NCBI GenBank assembly: GCA_964344625.1
Contig: CAYFNZ010000004.1
Location: 1 to 53,995, forward strand
DNA from: JAAYEL01 sp964344625
GTDB taxonomy: Bacteria; Bacillota; Clostridia; Tissierellales; Peptoniphilaceae
DNA: 53,995 bases
Direction of reading: 5' to 3'
The notes beneath the pieces are model-generated. The model made no database searches and was not told the origin of the DNA. It saw only the letters and a program-made list of their open reading frames with translations. Made by a program: the position numbers and the translations under genes. Below are positions 25,150-32,952 of this stretch, piece after piece (position 1 is the stretch's first letter; each line of letters starts with the position of its first letter).

Positions 25150-27122
25150 TCTTCTTCTCCTTTTCTATATGTCTCAATGGCTTCAAGAAGTTTTTCTTTA
25201 GCCTCATTTATATCGCACTCTAGTTGAACAGCTGAAGCAGTCAAGTGTCCTCCACCGCCCAAGGCTTCCATAATCAATTGAACTGAAACCTTGCCCAAGG
25301 ACCTGGCAGATATATGAATCTTGTTCTTATCCTTAACAAGCACAAAAGACGCAGCTATGTCGTCTACGCAAAGAAGCTCATCAGCAGCTTGAGAGGCTAT
25401 CAAGGCTGGTGAAATGCTTTCTTCTTCGTAGGTACTAATCAAGATTTCGTCAAAATACTTCTCAGCCCTACTAACTATATCAGCCTTAATCTTTATGGTT
25501 TCAAAATCGTCTTTAAATAATTCTTTTACAACAGTGGAATCGGCTCCATTTCTCTTTAAGACAGATGCCGCTTCAAAGGTCCTAACCCCAGTTTGGAATG
25601 AGAAATTCTTGGTATCCACCGTAATACCTGCAAGCAGGCCTTCACTGACTGTCCTATCAATATCTACATCGTCATTCATATACATAAGCATTTCAGTAAC
25701 TAGCTCTGAAGATGATGATGCATATGGTTCAAGATAGATAAGAGATGCATTTTGTATATAGTCCTTGCCCCTTCTATGGTGGTCGATAATTACTACATTT
25801 ATGGACTCATCTAAAAGCCTTGGCTCTTCTGTAGAATTTTTCCTATGGTTGTCGGTAACAATTATCAAGTCTGAAGGCTTAATCTTTTCATAGGCCTTGT
25901 CAGGAGAAATAATCATTTCTTCCAGACCTTCAACATTTTCAATGGCCCTATTGTATAGGTTTTTAATAGCCGGAGTTACTTCATTTAAGACCAAATATGC
26001 CTTTTTATTTCTCTTTGTAACTGCATATACCAGACCTAGGCCTGATCCAAAAGAGTCCATATCTGGGTTCTTATGGCCCATCACAAAGACTTCGGTTGAC
26101 TTGTCAATCAACTGGCCAAGAGCATGGGCTATAACCCTTGCCTTAACCTTGGTTCTTTTTTCTGTAGCCTTGTTCTTGCCACCATAGTAGCTTAAGTCTT
26201 CCTTATTTTTGATTACTATTTGGTCTCCCCCCCTACCTAGGGCGATTTCTAAGGCTGCATTGGCAGACCTTTCAAGCTCTCTTGGGGAGTCTTCATTAAC
26301 CCCTATACCCAAGGATAGGGTTGGTGGGATTGAGTTTCCGCTCTTTAGTTCCCTAACTTGGTCCACTAGGTTAAACTTGTTTTTTTCAAAATCTCTTAAT
26401 TGGTATTGCTTAATAACTGCAAAATACTTGTCATTTTCATACTTCTTTACAAAGGCTCCAAAGTCATGAAAATAAAGGGAGACTATCCTATCTATCTGGG
26501 CAAAAAGCAAGGGTCTTTTTTCATTAGGTGTGGTTTGAGTTAGCTCATCATAGTTATCTAGTTGAAGATTAAGCATTATTAGCTTTTCATTGTCATAAAG
26601 TTCAATTAGATTTTGATGGTCTGTAACATCTATTAGATAAAGCAAAGTCACCCTACCATTTTTAGGGTCGTCTACGGTGTTGGTTTTCACTTGAAATTTT
26701 CTATCATTAATATCGACTATGGCTTCGGTAATTTTACCATGTTTGTTTATTTCTAGGCTTGGAAATATCTCTAAAATTTCCTTGCCTACTAAGCTGGTTT
26801 CTTTGCCACTTAGCTCCTTAAGGGTGTTGTTATACCATAGCATGGCTCCTTTGCCATCTAAAACACTTATTGGAAAAGGCATTTTAAAAACTGCATTTTT
26901 GGTAAGACCTTCAAAGGCCAGGTCTAGCTGGTCTATATAGTTTCTTAAGGATGTCTTTGAAGCCTCTTCCTTTTTATAGGTTGTATAGGTTGCAAAGGCT
27001 GTTAGGAATAGGGCTATCAAGGCCACATAGATGTCGAAAAAAGCCAGCATGATGGTTAATATCAAGCATATGCCCGGCAAGGACCAAACTTCAAATACCT
27101 TAGTTTTATTATTTTTTTGCAT
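25146..27122 (-). CDS. gdpP: Cyclic-di-AMP phosphodiesterase GdpP
   Basis: GdpP hydrolyses the second messenger c-di-AMP, which controls potassium and osmolyte balance in Firmicutes. At 658 aa it matches B. subtilis GdpP in length. Order: two membrane helices (residues about 13-47), a PAS-like domain (75-170), a degenerate GGDEF domain (180-305), the DHH domain with metal ligands in H350-NPD-M-D356, D424 (VTDNHR) and D447-H-H449, and DHHA1 with GGGGH near 630. It lies between a DUF2232 gene and rplI, the conserved Firmicute order. Confidence 0.95.
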   Translation of the reverse strand: MQKNNKTKVFEVWSLPGICLILTIMLAFFDIYVALIALFLTAFATYTTYKKEEASKTSLRNYIDQLDLAFEGLTKNAVFKMPFPISVLDGKGAMLWYNNTLKELSGKETSLVGKEILEIFPSLEINKHGKITEAIVDINDRKFQVKTNTVDDPKNGRVTLLYLIDVTDHQNLIELYDNEKLIMLNLQLDNYDELTQTTPNEKRPLLFAQIDRIVSLYFHDFGAFVKKYENDKYFAVIKQYQLRDFEKNKFNLVDQVRELKSGNSIPPTLSLGIGVNEDSPRELERSANAALEIALGRGGDQIVIKNKEDLSYYGGKNKATEKRTKVKARVIAHALGQLIDKSTEVFVMGHKNPDMDSFGSGLGLVYAVTKRNKKAYLVLNEVTPAIKNLYNRAIENVEGLEEMIISPDKAYEKIKPSDLIIVTDNHRKNSTEEPRLLDESINVVIIDHHRRGKDYIQNASLIYLEPYASSSSELVTEMLMYMNDDVDIDRTVSEGLLAGITVDTKNFSFQTGVRTFEAASVLKRNGADSTVVKELFKDDFETIKIKADIVSRAEKYFDEILISTYEEESISPALIASQAADELLCVDDIAASFVLVKDKNKIHISARSLGKVSVQLIMEALGGGGHLTASAVQLECDINEAKEKLLEAIETYRKGEEE

Positions 27123-28065
27123 TTGCCATCATCCTTTCTCTCATATTAAATATGACATCAAAAATACCAATTATTACATAAAGCATAAAGCTTCTAAACA
27201 CAAGTATTATTAAAATCGGAATAAATACCCTGACAAACTTTCTGCCTGACTTGGCGTAAATGTAGTCGCTTAGTAAAAATCCATCTAAGAAGTAAAAGAA
27301 GCTTACAATGGCTATCAGATTAGAAATTACCAAGCTAGAAAACTCTAGCCCAAGCATATAGATTACAACACATGCCACTGCAACTATAGAGCTTGCAAGT
27401 CTTAGCTCATAGCGAGGGTTATATTCGTTAAGCTTTTTGTTATAGCCTAGGTTTTCTCCAGACTTTTGAGCGATTTTTAGGCCGAGTAAGATATTTACCG
27501 CAACTTCAAAATAGCTGATTATAAAGAAGATGGCAGGAAGGATTTCAATCCCATTATCTACAGTATCTCTTGCCATTTGAAGCATTTTCTCTATCTCTGC
27601 AGGACTTACATCCAGGCTATCTGTCAAGGTCTTTGAAACTTCCTCGATAGAAGCATACATGGTCTGTCTCATAAGCTCTATAGGGTTTACCTTGGTTATA
27701 TAGTATCCCACCACTATAAAAGCTATTAAAAGGGCCAGCTTTATAAAGGCTGCATAAAGGATTGTAGTCCTAAGGCTCTTCTTTTTTTTCAAGGCAAGGC
27801 CTGAAAAAATAGTAAGACTCACTACACATAAGCCTAGGTAGGCCAAGCTTAATGGGTCTAGAAAAAAGCTACCTATCCCAATGGTAACTAGCATGCTTAA
27901 AAGAGATAGCTTCCAGCCCTCATTTAAGAAAATTACCAAAAATGGGAAGACTAAAAAAATCGATGCTAATTCTCCAGAACCAGCTGCCAGATACATTAAA
28001 AATCCGCCCAAGGCTATGGAGCTTAATACATTTATAATCGTCTCTTTTTTAAAATTATTTTTCAT
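27109..28065 (-). CDS. DUF2232 membrane protein (YybS-like)
   Basis: A 318-aa polytopic membrane protein of the DUF2232/YybS family, function not established. About eight hydrophobic segments are visible, starting at residue 12 (VLSSIALGGFLMYLAAGS) and ending near 300. It opens the ten-gene operon and overlaps gdpP by 14 bases. This gene commonly lies beside gdpP in Firmicutes, so a membrane role linked to c-di-AMP signalling is plausible but unproven. Confidence 0.85.
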   Translation of the reverse strand: MKNNFKKETIINVLSSIALGGFLMYLAAGSGELASIFLVFPFLVIFLNEGWKLSLLSMLVTIGIGSFFLDPLSLAYLGLCVVSLTIFSGLALKKKKSLRTTILYAAFIKLALLIAFIVVGYYITKVNPIELMRQTMYASIEEVSKTLTDSLDVSPAEIEKMLQMARDTVDNGIEILPAIFFIISYFEVAVNILLGLKIAQKSGENLGYNKKLNEYNPRYELRLASSIVAVACVVIYMLGLEFSSLVISNLIAIVSFFYFLDGFLLSDYIYAKSGRKFVRVFIPILIILVFRSFMLYVIIGIFDVIFNMRERMMANAKK

Positions 28066-28089
28066 ATTCTCTCCAATCTATTCTTTCCT

Positions 28090-28098
28090 ATTATATCA
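28090..28098 (-). promoter_or_regulatory. Extended -10 promoter of the DUF2232-gdpP-rplI-dnaB operon
   Basis: TGATATAAT on the minus strand (TATAAT at 28095-28090) lies 25 bases upstream of the first gene. No convincing -35 is seen. It is the only clear promoter ahead of the ten genes. Confidence 0.6.
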
Positions 28099-28131
28099 AA
28101 AATCAGTAAATATGAGAAACTTATCTTCTTA

Positions 28132-28140
28132 TGTTATAAT
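28132..28140 (+). promoter_or_regulatory. Extended -10 promoter of folA
   Basis: TGTTATAAT (TATAAT at 28135-28140) lies 30 bases before the folA start. The -35 region is poor, as expected for an extended -10 promoter. Confidence 0.6.
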
Positions 28141-28169
28141 AGGCTCATATTATTTTGAGGAGGTTTATT

Positions 28170-28697
28170 ATGATCTTAATGTTGGCAGTCGATAATAATT
28201 TTTCTATTGGTCTTGATGGGGACATGCTTTTTCACCTAAAAAAAGACCTGAAAAGATTTCAAACAATAACATCTGGGAATATCTTAGTCATGGGAAGAAA
28301 GACCCTAGAATCCCTTCCTGGCTCTAAACCTCTTCCTAACAGGACCCACCTGGTTTTAACCGGCAATAAGGCCTATAAAAACCACGATGCCATAGTTTTA
28401 TCAGACATTGATAAATTGGATGAAAAATTAGAAGAAATCAACCCTGATGGCAAGGACAAAAAAGAAGTCTTTCTTGTAGGGGGCGGAAACCTTGTAAGCC
28501 AGCTTCTTGACAAGTGTGAGAAGGCCTATATAACCAAGGTTGATAAAAGCTATGAAAACTTCGATACCCAAATACCAAACCTAGACCAGCTAGATAATTG
28601 GGAGGTCGTTCAAGAATCTGAACAAGAGGTTGAATACCATAAAGATGAGGAATTTAGGTTTAGATATGTAACCTATAAGAATAAAAATTTTAGATAG
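28170..28697 (+). CDS. folA: Dihydrofolate reductase
   Basis: DHFR regenerates tetrahydrofolate with NADPH, needed after the ThyA reaction. The 175-aa protein shows MILMLAVDNNFSIGLDGD, the LKKDLKRFQTIT helix, the NADPH-binding VMGRKTLESLP and the VFLVGGGNLVSQLL motif. The start is ATG 28170, six bases after AGGAGG; an upstream TTG at 28155 would put that site inside the gene. It is monocistronic. Confidence 0.94.
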   Translation: MILMLAVDNNFSIGLDGDMLFHLKKDLKRFQTITSGNILVMGRKTLESLPGSKPLPNRTHLVLTGNKAYKNHDAIVLSDIDKLDEKLEEINPDGKDKKEVFLVGGGNLVSQLLDKCEKAYITKVDKSYENFDTQIPNLDQLDNWEVVQESEQEVEYHKDEEFRFRYVTYKNKNFR

Positions 28698-28706
28698 TAA
28701 AAGTTT

Positions 28707-28748
28707 AGGCAGCAAGTTAGGAAATTTCCTAGATGCTGCCTTAATTTA
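28707..28748. terminator. Bidirectional terminator between folA and the oxidoreductase operon
   Basis: AGGCAGCA (28707-28714) and TGCTGCCT (28734-28741) pair perfectly, and an inner palindrome extends the hairpin. T-rich sequence follows on the plus strand and CTTTT on the minus, fitting two converging transcripts. Confidence 0.72.
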
Positions 28749-28772
28749 TCTTTTATGCTTTAGAACTACTCT

Positions 28773-29279
28773 TTAGAATGGAGCAAAGTTTTGGTCATTC
28801 CACCATTCTTGTTGGTAAATATTGTATTGGTTTGTGAATTGTTCTAGGTGAACACCTTCCCATTTAATCAAGATGTCAAAAAGCTCTTTAGCTTCTTCGC
28901 TAGTGGCATTTTCCCTGGCTTTTTCATAAAAAGCTATAGAGTCTTTTTCCATATTCATAGCGATTGAAAACACTGATACGGCTATACTTAGGATAGATGG
29001 GTCAGCTTTTTCCCAGTTGTATATTTTTGGAGAAGGTATTTCTTCTTCAAGGCTCTTAGGGTCAAAGCCCATGTCTTCTTTAACATTCATCAATTTTTCA
29101 GAAAGGTCTTTTAAGTATTGATAATGCTTTTCTTCTTCTTCAGCCAAGCTCAAAAATATATCCCTAGTTGAAGTGTTTCCAAACTTTTCAGCTGAAATCT
29201 TGTAAAATTGAGCACCTTCTACTTCATTAAGCATAGCTTGTCTTAGAGCTTTTACTTCTTCTGAATATTTGTTAGGCAT
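28773..29279 (-). CDS. Ferritin-like (rubrerythrin-type) diiron protein
   Basis: A 168-aa four-helix protein of the ferritin-like/rubrerythrin superfamily. The diiron ligands fit EVEGAQFY (first helix), EEEEKHYQYL (second), MEKDSIAFYEKA (third) and KWEGVHLEQF (fourth). There is no C-terminal rubredoxin domain, so it is not a classical rubrerythrin. It is the last gene of the 2-oxoacid oxidoreductase operon and overlaps the gamma subunit by 8 bases. A role in handling peroxide or oxygen near the oxygen-labile enzyme is inference from context. Confidence 0.85.
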   Translation of the reverse strand: MPNKYSEEVKALRQAMLNEVEGAQFYKISAEKFGNTSTRDIFLSLAEEEEKHYQYLKDLSEKLMNVKEDMGFDPKSLEEEIPSPKIYNWEKADPSILSIAVSVFSIAMNMEKDSIAFYEKARENATSEEAKELFDILIKWEGVHLEQFTNQYNIYQQEWWNDQNFAPF

Positions 29280-29838
29280 TAGTCATCTCTCCCTTAATTT
29301 CTTTTCCTTTTTCCATTCCAAATTCAAGTGCCTTGTAGTTGATTTTTAGCATTTCTTCACCCTTTTTGCCATAAAGTTTTTCTACGGCTTTCTTTATAGC
29401 GTCTTCGGAAACGATATCGTGGATTTCGTTAAAGGCACCTACAATAATCATGTTCATAGTCTTTGGATTTCCAAATTCAAGAGCTAGTTCGTTAGCAGGC
29501 ATCTTATAAACCTTTACATCATCTCTCTTAACTTCCCTATTTATTAATGAGGCATTAAGAAGGATGCTTCCCCCCTTCATAACGGAGTTTTCAAATTTAT
29601 CCAATGAAGGACCGTTCAATACGATGATTGATGTAGCAGTTGAAATGTTTGGAGCTCCTATAGGTTCATCGGAAATGATTACTGAACAGTTAGCAGATCC
29701 ACCACGCATTTCAGGGCCATAAGATGGCAACCATGAAACATGGTATCCATCGAACATGCCGGCATATGTCAACAATTGTCCTATGCCCATTACACCTTGT
29801 CCACCAAATCCTGAAACTATAATTCTATGCGTTGTCAT
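29272..29838 (-). CDS. 2-oxoacid:ferredoxin oxidoreductase, gamma subunit
   Basis: The gamma subunit of a four-subunit ferredoxin-dependent 2-oxoacid oxidoreductase (VOR/KOR type). It has the family start RIIVSGFGGQGVMGIGQLL, the YGPEMRGGSANCSVIIS segment and NTMIIVGAF-like end (MNMIIVGAF). I chose ATG 29838 (188 aa), eight bases after GGAGG; an ATG at 29853 overlaps that site. It overlaps the beta subunit by 14 bases. Confidence 0.9.
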   Translation of the reverse strand: MTTHRIIVSGFGGQGVMGIGQLLTYAGMFDGYHVSWLPSYGPEMRGGSANCSVIISDEPIGAPNISTATSIIVLNGPSLDKFENSVMKGGSILLNASLINREVKRDDVKVYKMPANELALEFGNPKTMNMIIVGAFNEIHDIVSEDAIKKAVEKLYGKKGEEMLKINYKALEFGMEKGKEIKGEMTNA

Positions 29839-30583
29839 CTTGGCTACCTCCATCTCTTAAGTTACCCAATGGATAGTAAGGTATCATGTTGTCATTTAAC
29901 CACTTAAGGGCATCTACTGGAGCAAGTCCCCAGTTTGTAGGACAGGTTGAAAGAACTTCAACTATACCAAATCCCTTACCTTCTAATTGGATTTCAAAAC
30001 ATCTCTTAATAGCTTTTTTAGCCTTTCTAATATTGGCAGGAGTGTTTACAGCTACCCTTTCTACAAAGGCTGCCCCGTGGATAGTTGAAAGCATTTCACT
30101 TATCCTAATAGGTCTACCTGAATGTTCTTCAGTTCTTCCGTAAGGACTTGTAGATGTCTTTTGACCTATTAAGGTAGTAGGTGCCATTTGGCCACCTGTC
30201 ATACCGTAGATAGCGTTGTTTACGAAAATAGTTGAGATTTTTTCACCCCTATGTGCTGCATGAACTATTTCTGCAGTACCGATACTTGCTAGGTCTCCGT
30301 CACCTTGATATGTAAATACGAATGAGTCAGGCATTGACCTTTTAATTCCTGTTGCAACTGCTGGTGCACGACCGTGAGCTGCTTCAAACATGTCTACGTT
30401 AAAATATTTATAGGCTAAAACTGAGCAACCTACTGGGGCTACCCCAATTGCCTTGTCTAATAATCCTAATTCTTCCAAGCATTCTGCCACAAGTTTATGG
30501 ATGACACCATGAGTACAACCTGGACAATAATGTGTTTGAATATCGGTTAATCCCTTTGATCTTTCATATACTATTTTATCCAT
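29825..30583 (-). CDS. 2-oxoacid:ferredoxin oxidoreductase, TPP-binding beta subunit
   Basis: This subunit binds thiamine pyrophosphate and decarboxylates the 2-oxoacid. The 252-aa protein shows HYCPGCTHGVIHKL, APVGCSVLAYKYF and the TPP motif QGDGDLASIGTAE with NNAIYGMTGGQMAPTT. It starts one base after the alpha stop. The substrate, branched-chain 2-oxoacids (VOR) or 2-oxoglutarate (KOR), cannot be fixed from the sequence alone. Confidence 0.92.
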   Translation of the reverse strand: MDKIVYERSKGLTDIQTHYCPGCTHGVIHKLVAECLEELGLLDKAIGVAPVGCSVLAYKYFNVDMFEAAHGRAPAVATGIKRSMPDSFVFTYQGDGDLASIGTAEIVHAAHRGEKISTIFVNNAIYGMTGGQMAPTTLIGQKTSTSPYGRTEEHSGRPIRISEMLSTIHGAAFVERVAVNTPANIRKAKKAIKRCFEIQLEGKGFGIVEVLSTCPTNWGLAPVDALKWLNDNMIPYYPLGNLRDGGSQDDNA

Positions 30584-30584
30584 C

Positions 30585-31640
30585 TTATTCCCCCAAAACT
30601 TTCAAAGCAGCTTCTACGATTTCTTCAGTAGTTGGGATCATACCACCTTGACGTCCATAAAAATGAACAGGTATCCTTCCTTCTACAGCTATCTTAACAT
30701 CATCAATCATTTGACCTTGGTTCATTTCTACATCCAAGATAGCCTTGCAATTTGGACCAATTTTCTTAAAGATGTCATTTGGGAATGGCCATAAGGTTAT
30801 AGGTCTGATAATACCTACTTTATGTCCCTTTTCTTTTAAGATTTCTATAGCTGACTTACAAATTCTTGAAGTTGTACCAAAAGCTACCATTACAAGTTCT
30901 GCATCTTCTATACCAACTTCCTCTACTCTAACTTCTCTTTCTGTAATAGTCCTATATTTTTCTATCAAATGCTTATTGTGATTTTCTAGTTCATCTGGAG
31001 ATAGGTATAGGGAGTTTATTACATTTGGTTTTCTCTTGCCACCTGTTCCAACAGCTGCCCAGTCTTTTTCAGGTAGGTCAAAAACTTCATGAGCTTTAAA
31101 CTCTACTGGTTCCATCATTTGTCCTAAAAGACCATCTGCAACTATCATAGCTGGTGTCCTATATAAGTCTGCTAAGTTAAATCCCAAGTCAATCAAGTCA
31201 ACTAGTTCTTGGATAGATGCTGGCGCCAAGCAAATAAGCCTGTAGTCCCCATTTCCACCACCTCTAGTTGATTGGAAGTAGTCTGTTTGTGATGGTTGTA
31301 TTGATCCTAGTCCTGGGCCCCCACGCATCATATTTACTATTAGGCATGGAAGTTCAGCCCCTGCCATATATGAAATACCTTCTTGCATTAGGGCAATACC
31401 TGGAGATGAAGATGAAGTCGCAACCCTTACACCTGTTCCAGCTGCACCATACATCATGTTGATAGCCGCTACTTCTGATTCCGCTTGAAGGAATACTCCC
31501 CCACGCCTTGGTAACTCTCTAGATAAATATTCAGGTACTTCAGATTGTGGGGTAATTGGATAAGCAAAATATGATTTCATACCTGCTTGAATCATAGCTT
31601 CCCCAACAGCTTCGTTACCTTTCATTAAAATTTTCGCCAT
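30585..31640 (-). CDS. vorB: 2-oxoacid:ferredoxin oxidoreductase, alpha subunit (VorB-like)
   Basis: The alpha subunit supplies the pyrimidine-binding half of the enzyme, which converts a 2-oxoacid and CoA to acyl-CoA with reduction of ferredoxin. The 351-aa protein opens with MKGNEAVGEAMIQAG and shows YPITPQSEVPEYL, QAESEVAAINMM and TSSSSPGIALMQEG. I place the start at ATG 31640 after AGGGGGA; a longer frame from 31673 overlaps the ferredoxin gene. It most resembles proteins named VorB in Clostridia, which suggests use in branched-chain amino acid fermentation. Confidence 0.9.
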   Translation of the reverse strand: MAKILMKGNEAVGEAMIQAGMKSYFAYPITPQSEVPEYLSRELPRRGGVFLQAESEVAAINMMYGAAGTGVRVATSSSSPGIALMQEGISYMAGAELPCLIVNMMRGGPGLGSIQPSQTDYFQSTRGGGNGDYRLICLAPASIQELVDLIDLGFNLADLYRTPAMIVADGLLGQMMEPVEFKAHEVFDLPEKDWAAVGTGGKRKPNVINSLYLSPDELENHNKHLIEKYRTITEREVRVEEVGIEDAELVMVAFGTTSRICKSAIEILKEKGHKVGIIRPITLWPFPNDIFKKIGPNCKAILDVEMNQGQMIDDVKIAVEGRIPVHFYGRQGGMIPTTEEIVEAALKVLGE

Positions 31641-31653
31641 ACTTTCGTCCCCC

Positions 31654-31872
31654 TTAATCAATCCTAAATACACTAATTACTGAATCAGGACACATTATTG
31701 CACAATTTCCACATCCTATACATTTTTCAGGATATTTTGCTTCGGCTGGCCTATATCCCTTAGCATTAAGTCTACTTGTACTTAAAGCCAAAGTTTGTGT
31801 CGGACAAACACTTACGCATAGATTACAGCCCTTGCAATAATCTTCATTAAATTCTACTCTGCCTTTTGCCAT
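31654..31872 (-). CDS. 2-oxoacid oxidoreductase ferredoxin (delta) subunit, 2x[4Fe-4S]
   Basis: This 72-aa ferredoxin subunit has two CxxCxxCxxxCP sites, CKGCNLCVSVCP and CIGCGNCAIMCP, each binding a 4Fe-4S cluster that passes electrons from the TPP centre to free ferredoxin. It is the first oxidoreductase gene after the P-loop NTPase (gap 9 bases). Confidence 0.94.
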   Translation of the reverse strand: MAKGRVEFNEDYCKGCNLCVSVCPTQTLALSTSRLNAKGYRPAEAKYPEKCIGCGNCAIMCPDSVISVFRID

Positions 31873-31881
31873 TTTTCCCTC

Positions 31882-32568
31882 CTATAACATCCAATCATCC
31901 CTAAAGTGCAATTTTATTGGAAATACATTTATACTAGGATCTAGCTTTTTTACTTCCTCAGCCAAAGTGTCTAATACAACTGTACACCAAATAGGAATAC
32001 CGGTTTTTTGGCTAACCTCTCTAAGAAGTTTCTCGCCCTTTAAGATGTCATCTACACTTGTATGCTTTAGCATGTGTGTGGTGTTGACCAGCCAGCTAAT
32101 CTTAGTCTGACTTTGGTTTTGGGTTTTCTCAATAAAATCAATGACCTGATCAACTGTTTCAGTTTCAGGTCTGTTAGCATTTACTACGAAAACTTGGTCA
32201 TAACCAACCATATCTAAAACATGGTTATACCTGCCTAGGGCCCTAGCTCCAGAAGGATTGCCCCCGACATCGATAATTACTCTTTTTGACTTATCGATCA
32301 TGGCACCTTCAATAGCCGGATCAAGCGCTGGTATATCCAAGGTAGCAACCTTAAAAGTGGTACTTATAACCTGGATGTCCTCTTGCTTCAAGCTTTCCTC
32401 TTGCTCTCTTAATCTAAAATATGTATTGATAATATCCAGGTCTATCAGGGCAATCTTCTTGTCGACTTTTCCTTTTAAATACTTGGCATAATTGATGGCA
32501 AACTCGGTTTTTCCGCTGCCAAAATGCCCCGTAATTATAGTGATTCTCTCGTTATCATTAAATTTCAT
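31882..32568 (-). CDS. P-loop NTPase (CobQ/MinD-like), first gene of the oxidoreductase operon
   Basis: A 228-aa nucleotide-binding protein of the SIMIBI group. It has Walker A GHFGSGKTEFAINYAK (residues 14-29), a LIDLDIINTYFR switch I segment and IIDVGGNPSGARALG as Walker B/switch II. The single lysine GSGKTE differs from the deviant KGGxGKT of ParA/MinD. No DNA-binding or cysteine motif is seen, so it is not an Mrp-type Fe-S carrier. Its place before the vor genes suggests help in assembly or activation of the enzyme, which is inference. Confidence 0.8.
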   Translation of the reverse strand: MKFNDNERITIITGHFGSGKTEFAINYAKYLKGKVDKKIALIDLDIINTYFRLREQEESLKQEDIQVISTTFKVATLDIPALDPAIEGAMIDKSKRVIIDVGGNPSGARALGRYNHVLDMVGYDQVFVVNANRPETETVDQVIDFIEKTQNQSQTKISWLVNTTHMLKHTSVDDILKGEKLLREVSQKTGIPIWCTVVLDTLAEEVKKLDPSINVFPIKLHFRDDWML

Positions 32569-32589
32569 AAAGCCACCTCTGATATATTT

Positions 32590-32607
32590 GGTGATATCGT
32601 TATCACC
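32590..32607. promoter_or_regulatory. Palindromic operator-like site of the vor operon
   Basis: GGTGATA and TATCACC form perfect 7-bp arms around TCGT. The site begins just after the -10 box (32618-32613, minus strand), at the predicted transcription start, a classic repressor position. The regulator is unknown. Confidence 0.6.
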
Positions 32608-32612
32608 TTTCT

Positions 32613-32640
32613 ATAATATATCATATTTCAAAATTATCAA
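32613..32640 (-). promoter_or_regulatory. vor operon promoter
   Basis: TTGATA (32640-32635), a 16-base spacer and TATTAT (32618-32613) on the minus strand, about 45 bases before the NTPase gene. The palindrome at 32590-32607 lies directly downstream. Confidence 0.6.
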
Positions 32641-32816
32641 CAAGATTAATAGAAATTTTACATAATTTTTATCTAATTTTTATTCACTTTTGACTTGAAT
32701 ATTTTGGTGAATTTTGAATATTTATTAGCATTTCCTGTGAATCTTTCTATATATTACAGTAATTCTTATATTTATAATTTTTATCCTATCCATGAAAATT
32801 GCTAAATCAAAAACTA

Positions 32817-32845
32817 TTGAATTATATTTCATTATTGCATATAAT
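32817..32845 (+). promoter_or_regulatory. cstA promoter and leader
   Basis: TTGAAT (32817-32822), a 17-base spacer and TATAAT (32840-32845) give a strong promoter. The leader to the start codon is about 100 bases and holds a small hairpin with a UUCG loop (TGCC-TTCG-GGCA, 32920-32931). Upstream (32641-32816) is very AT-rich and carries GTGAAT/ATTCAC repeats; no gene or cre site was seen there. Confidence 0.7.
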
Positions 32846-32952
32846 AGAAAGTGACCAAGTTAGGAAAACGAAATTATAGCGCAATTATATATGTTTCTTC
32901 TTTGACAAGGTCTCAATTATGCCTTCGGGCAATATTTTATAAAGGAGGATTT

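Noticed and set aside
32851..32952. N-terminal extension of cstA by 34 residues
   Set aside because: The extension lies in the leader right after the -10 box; AAAGGAGG before ATG 32953 and the family's hydrophobic start decide for the shorter form.
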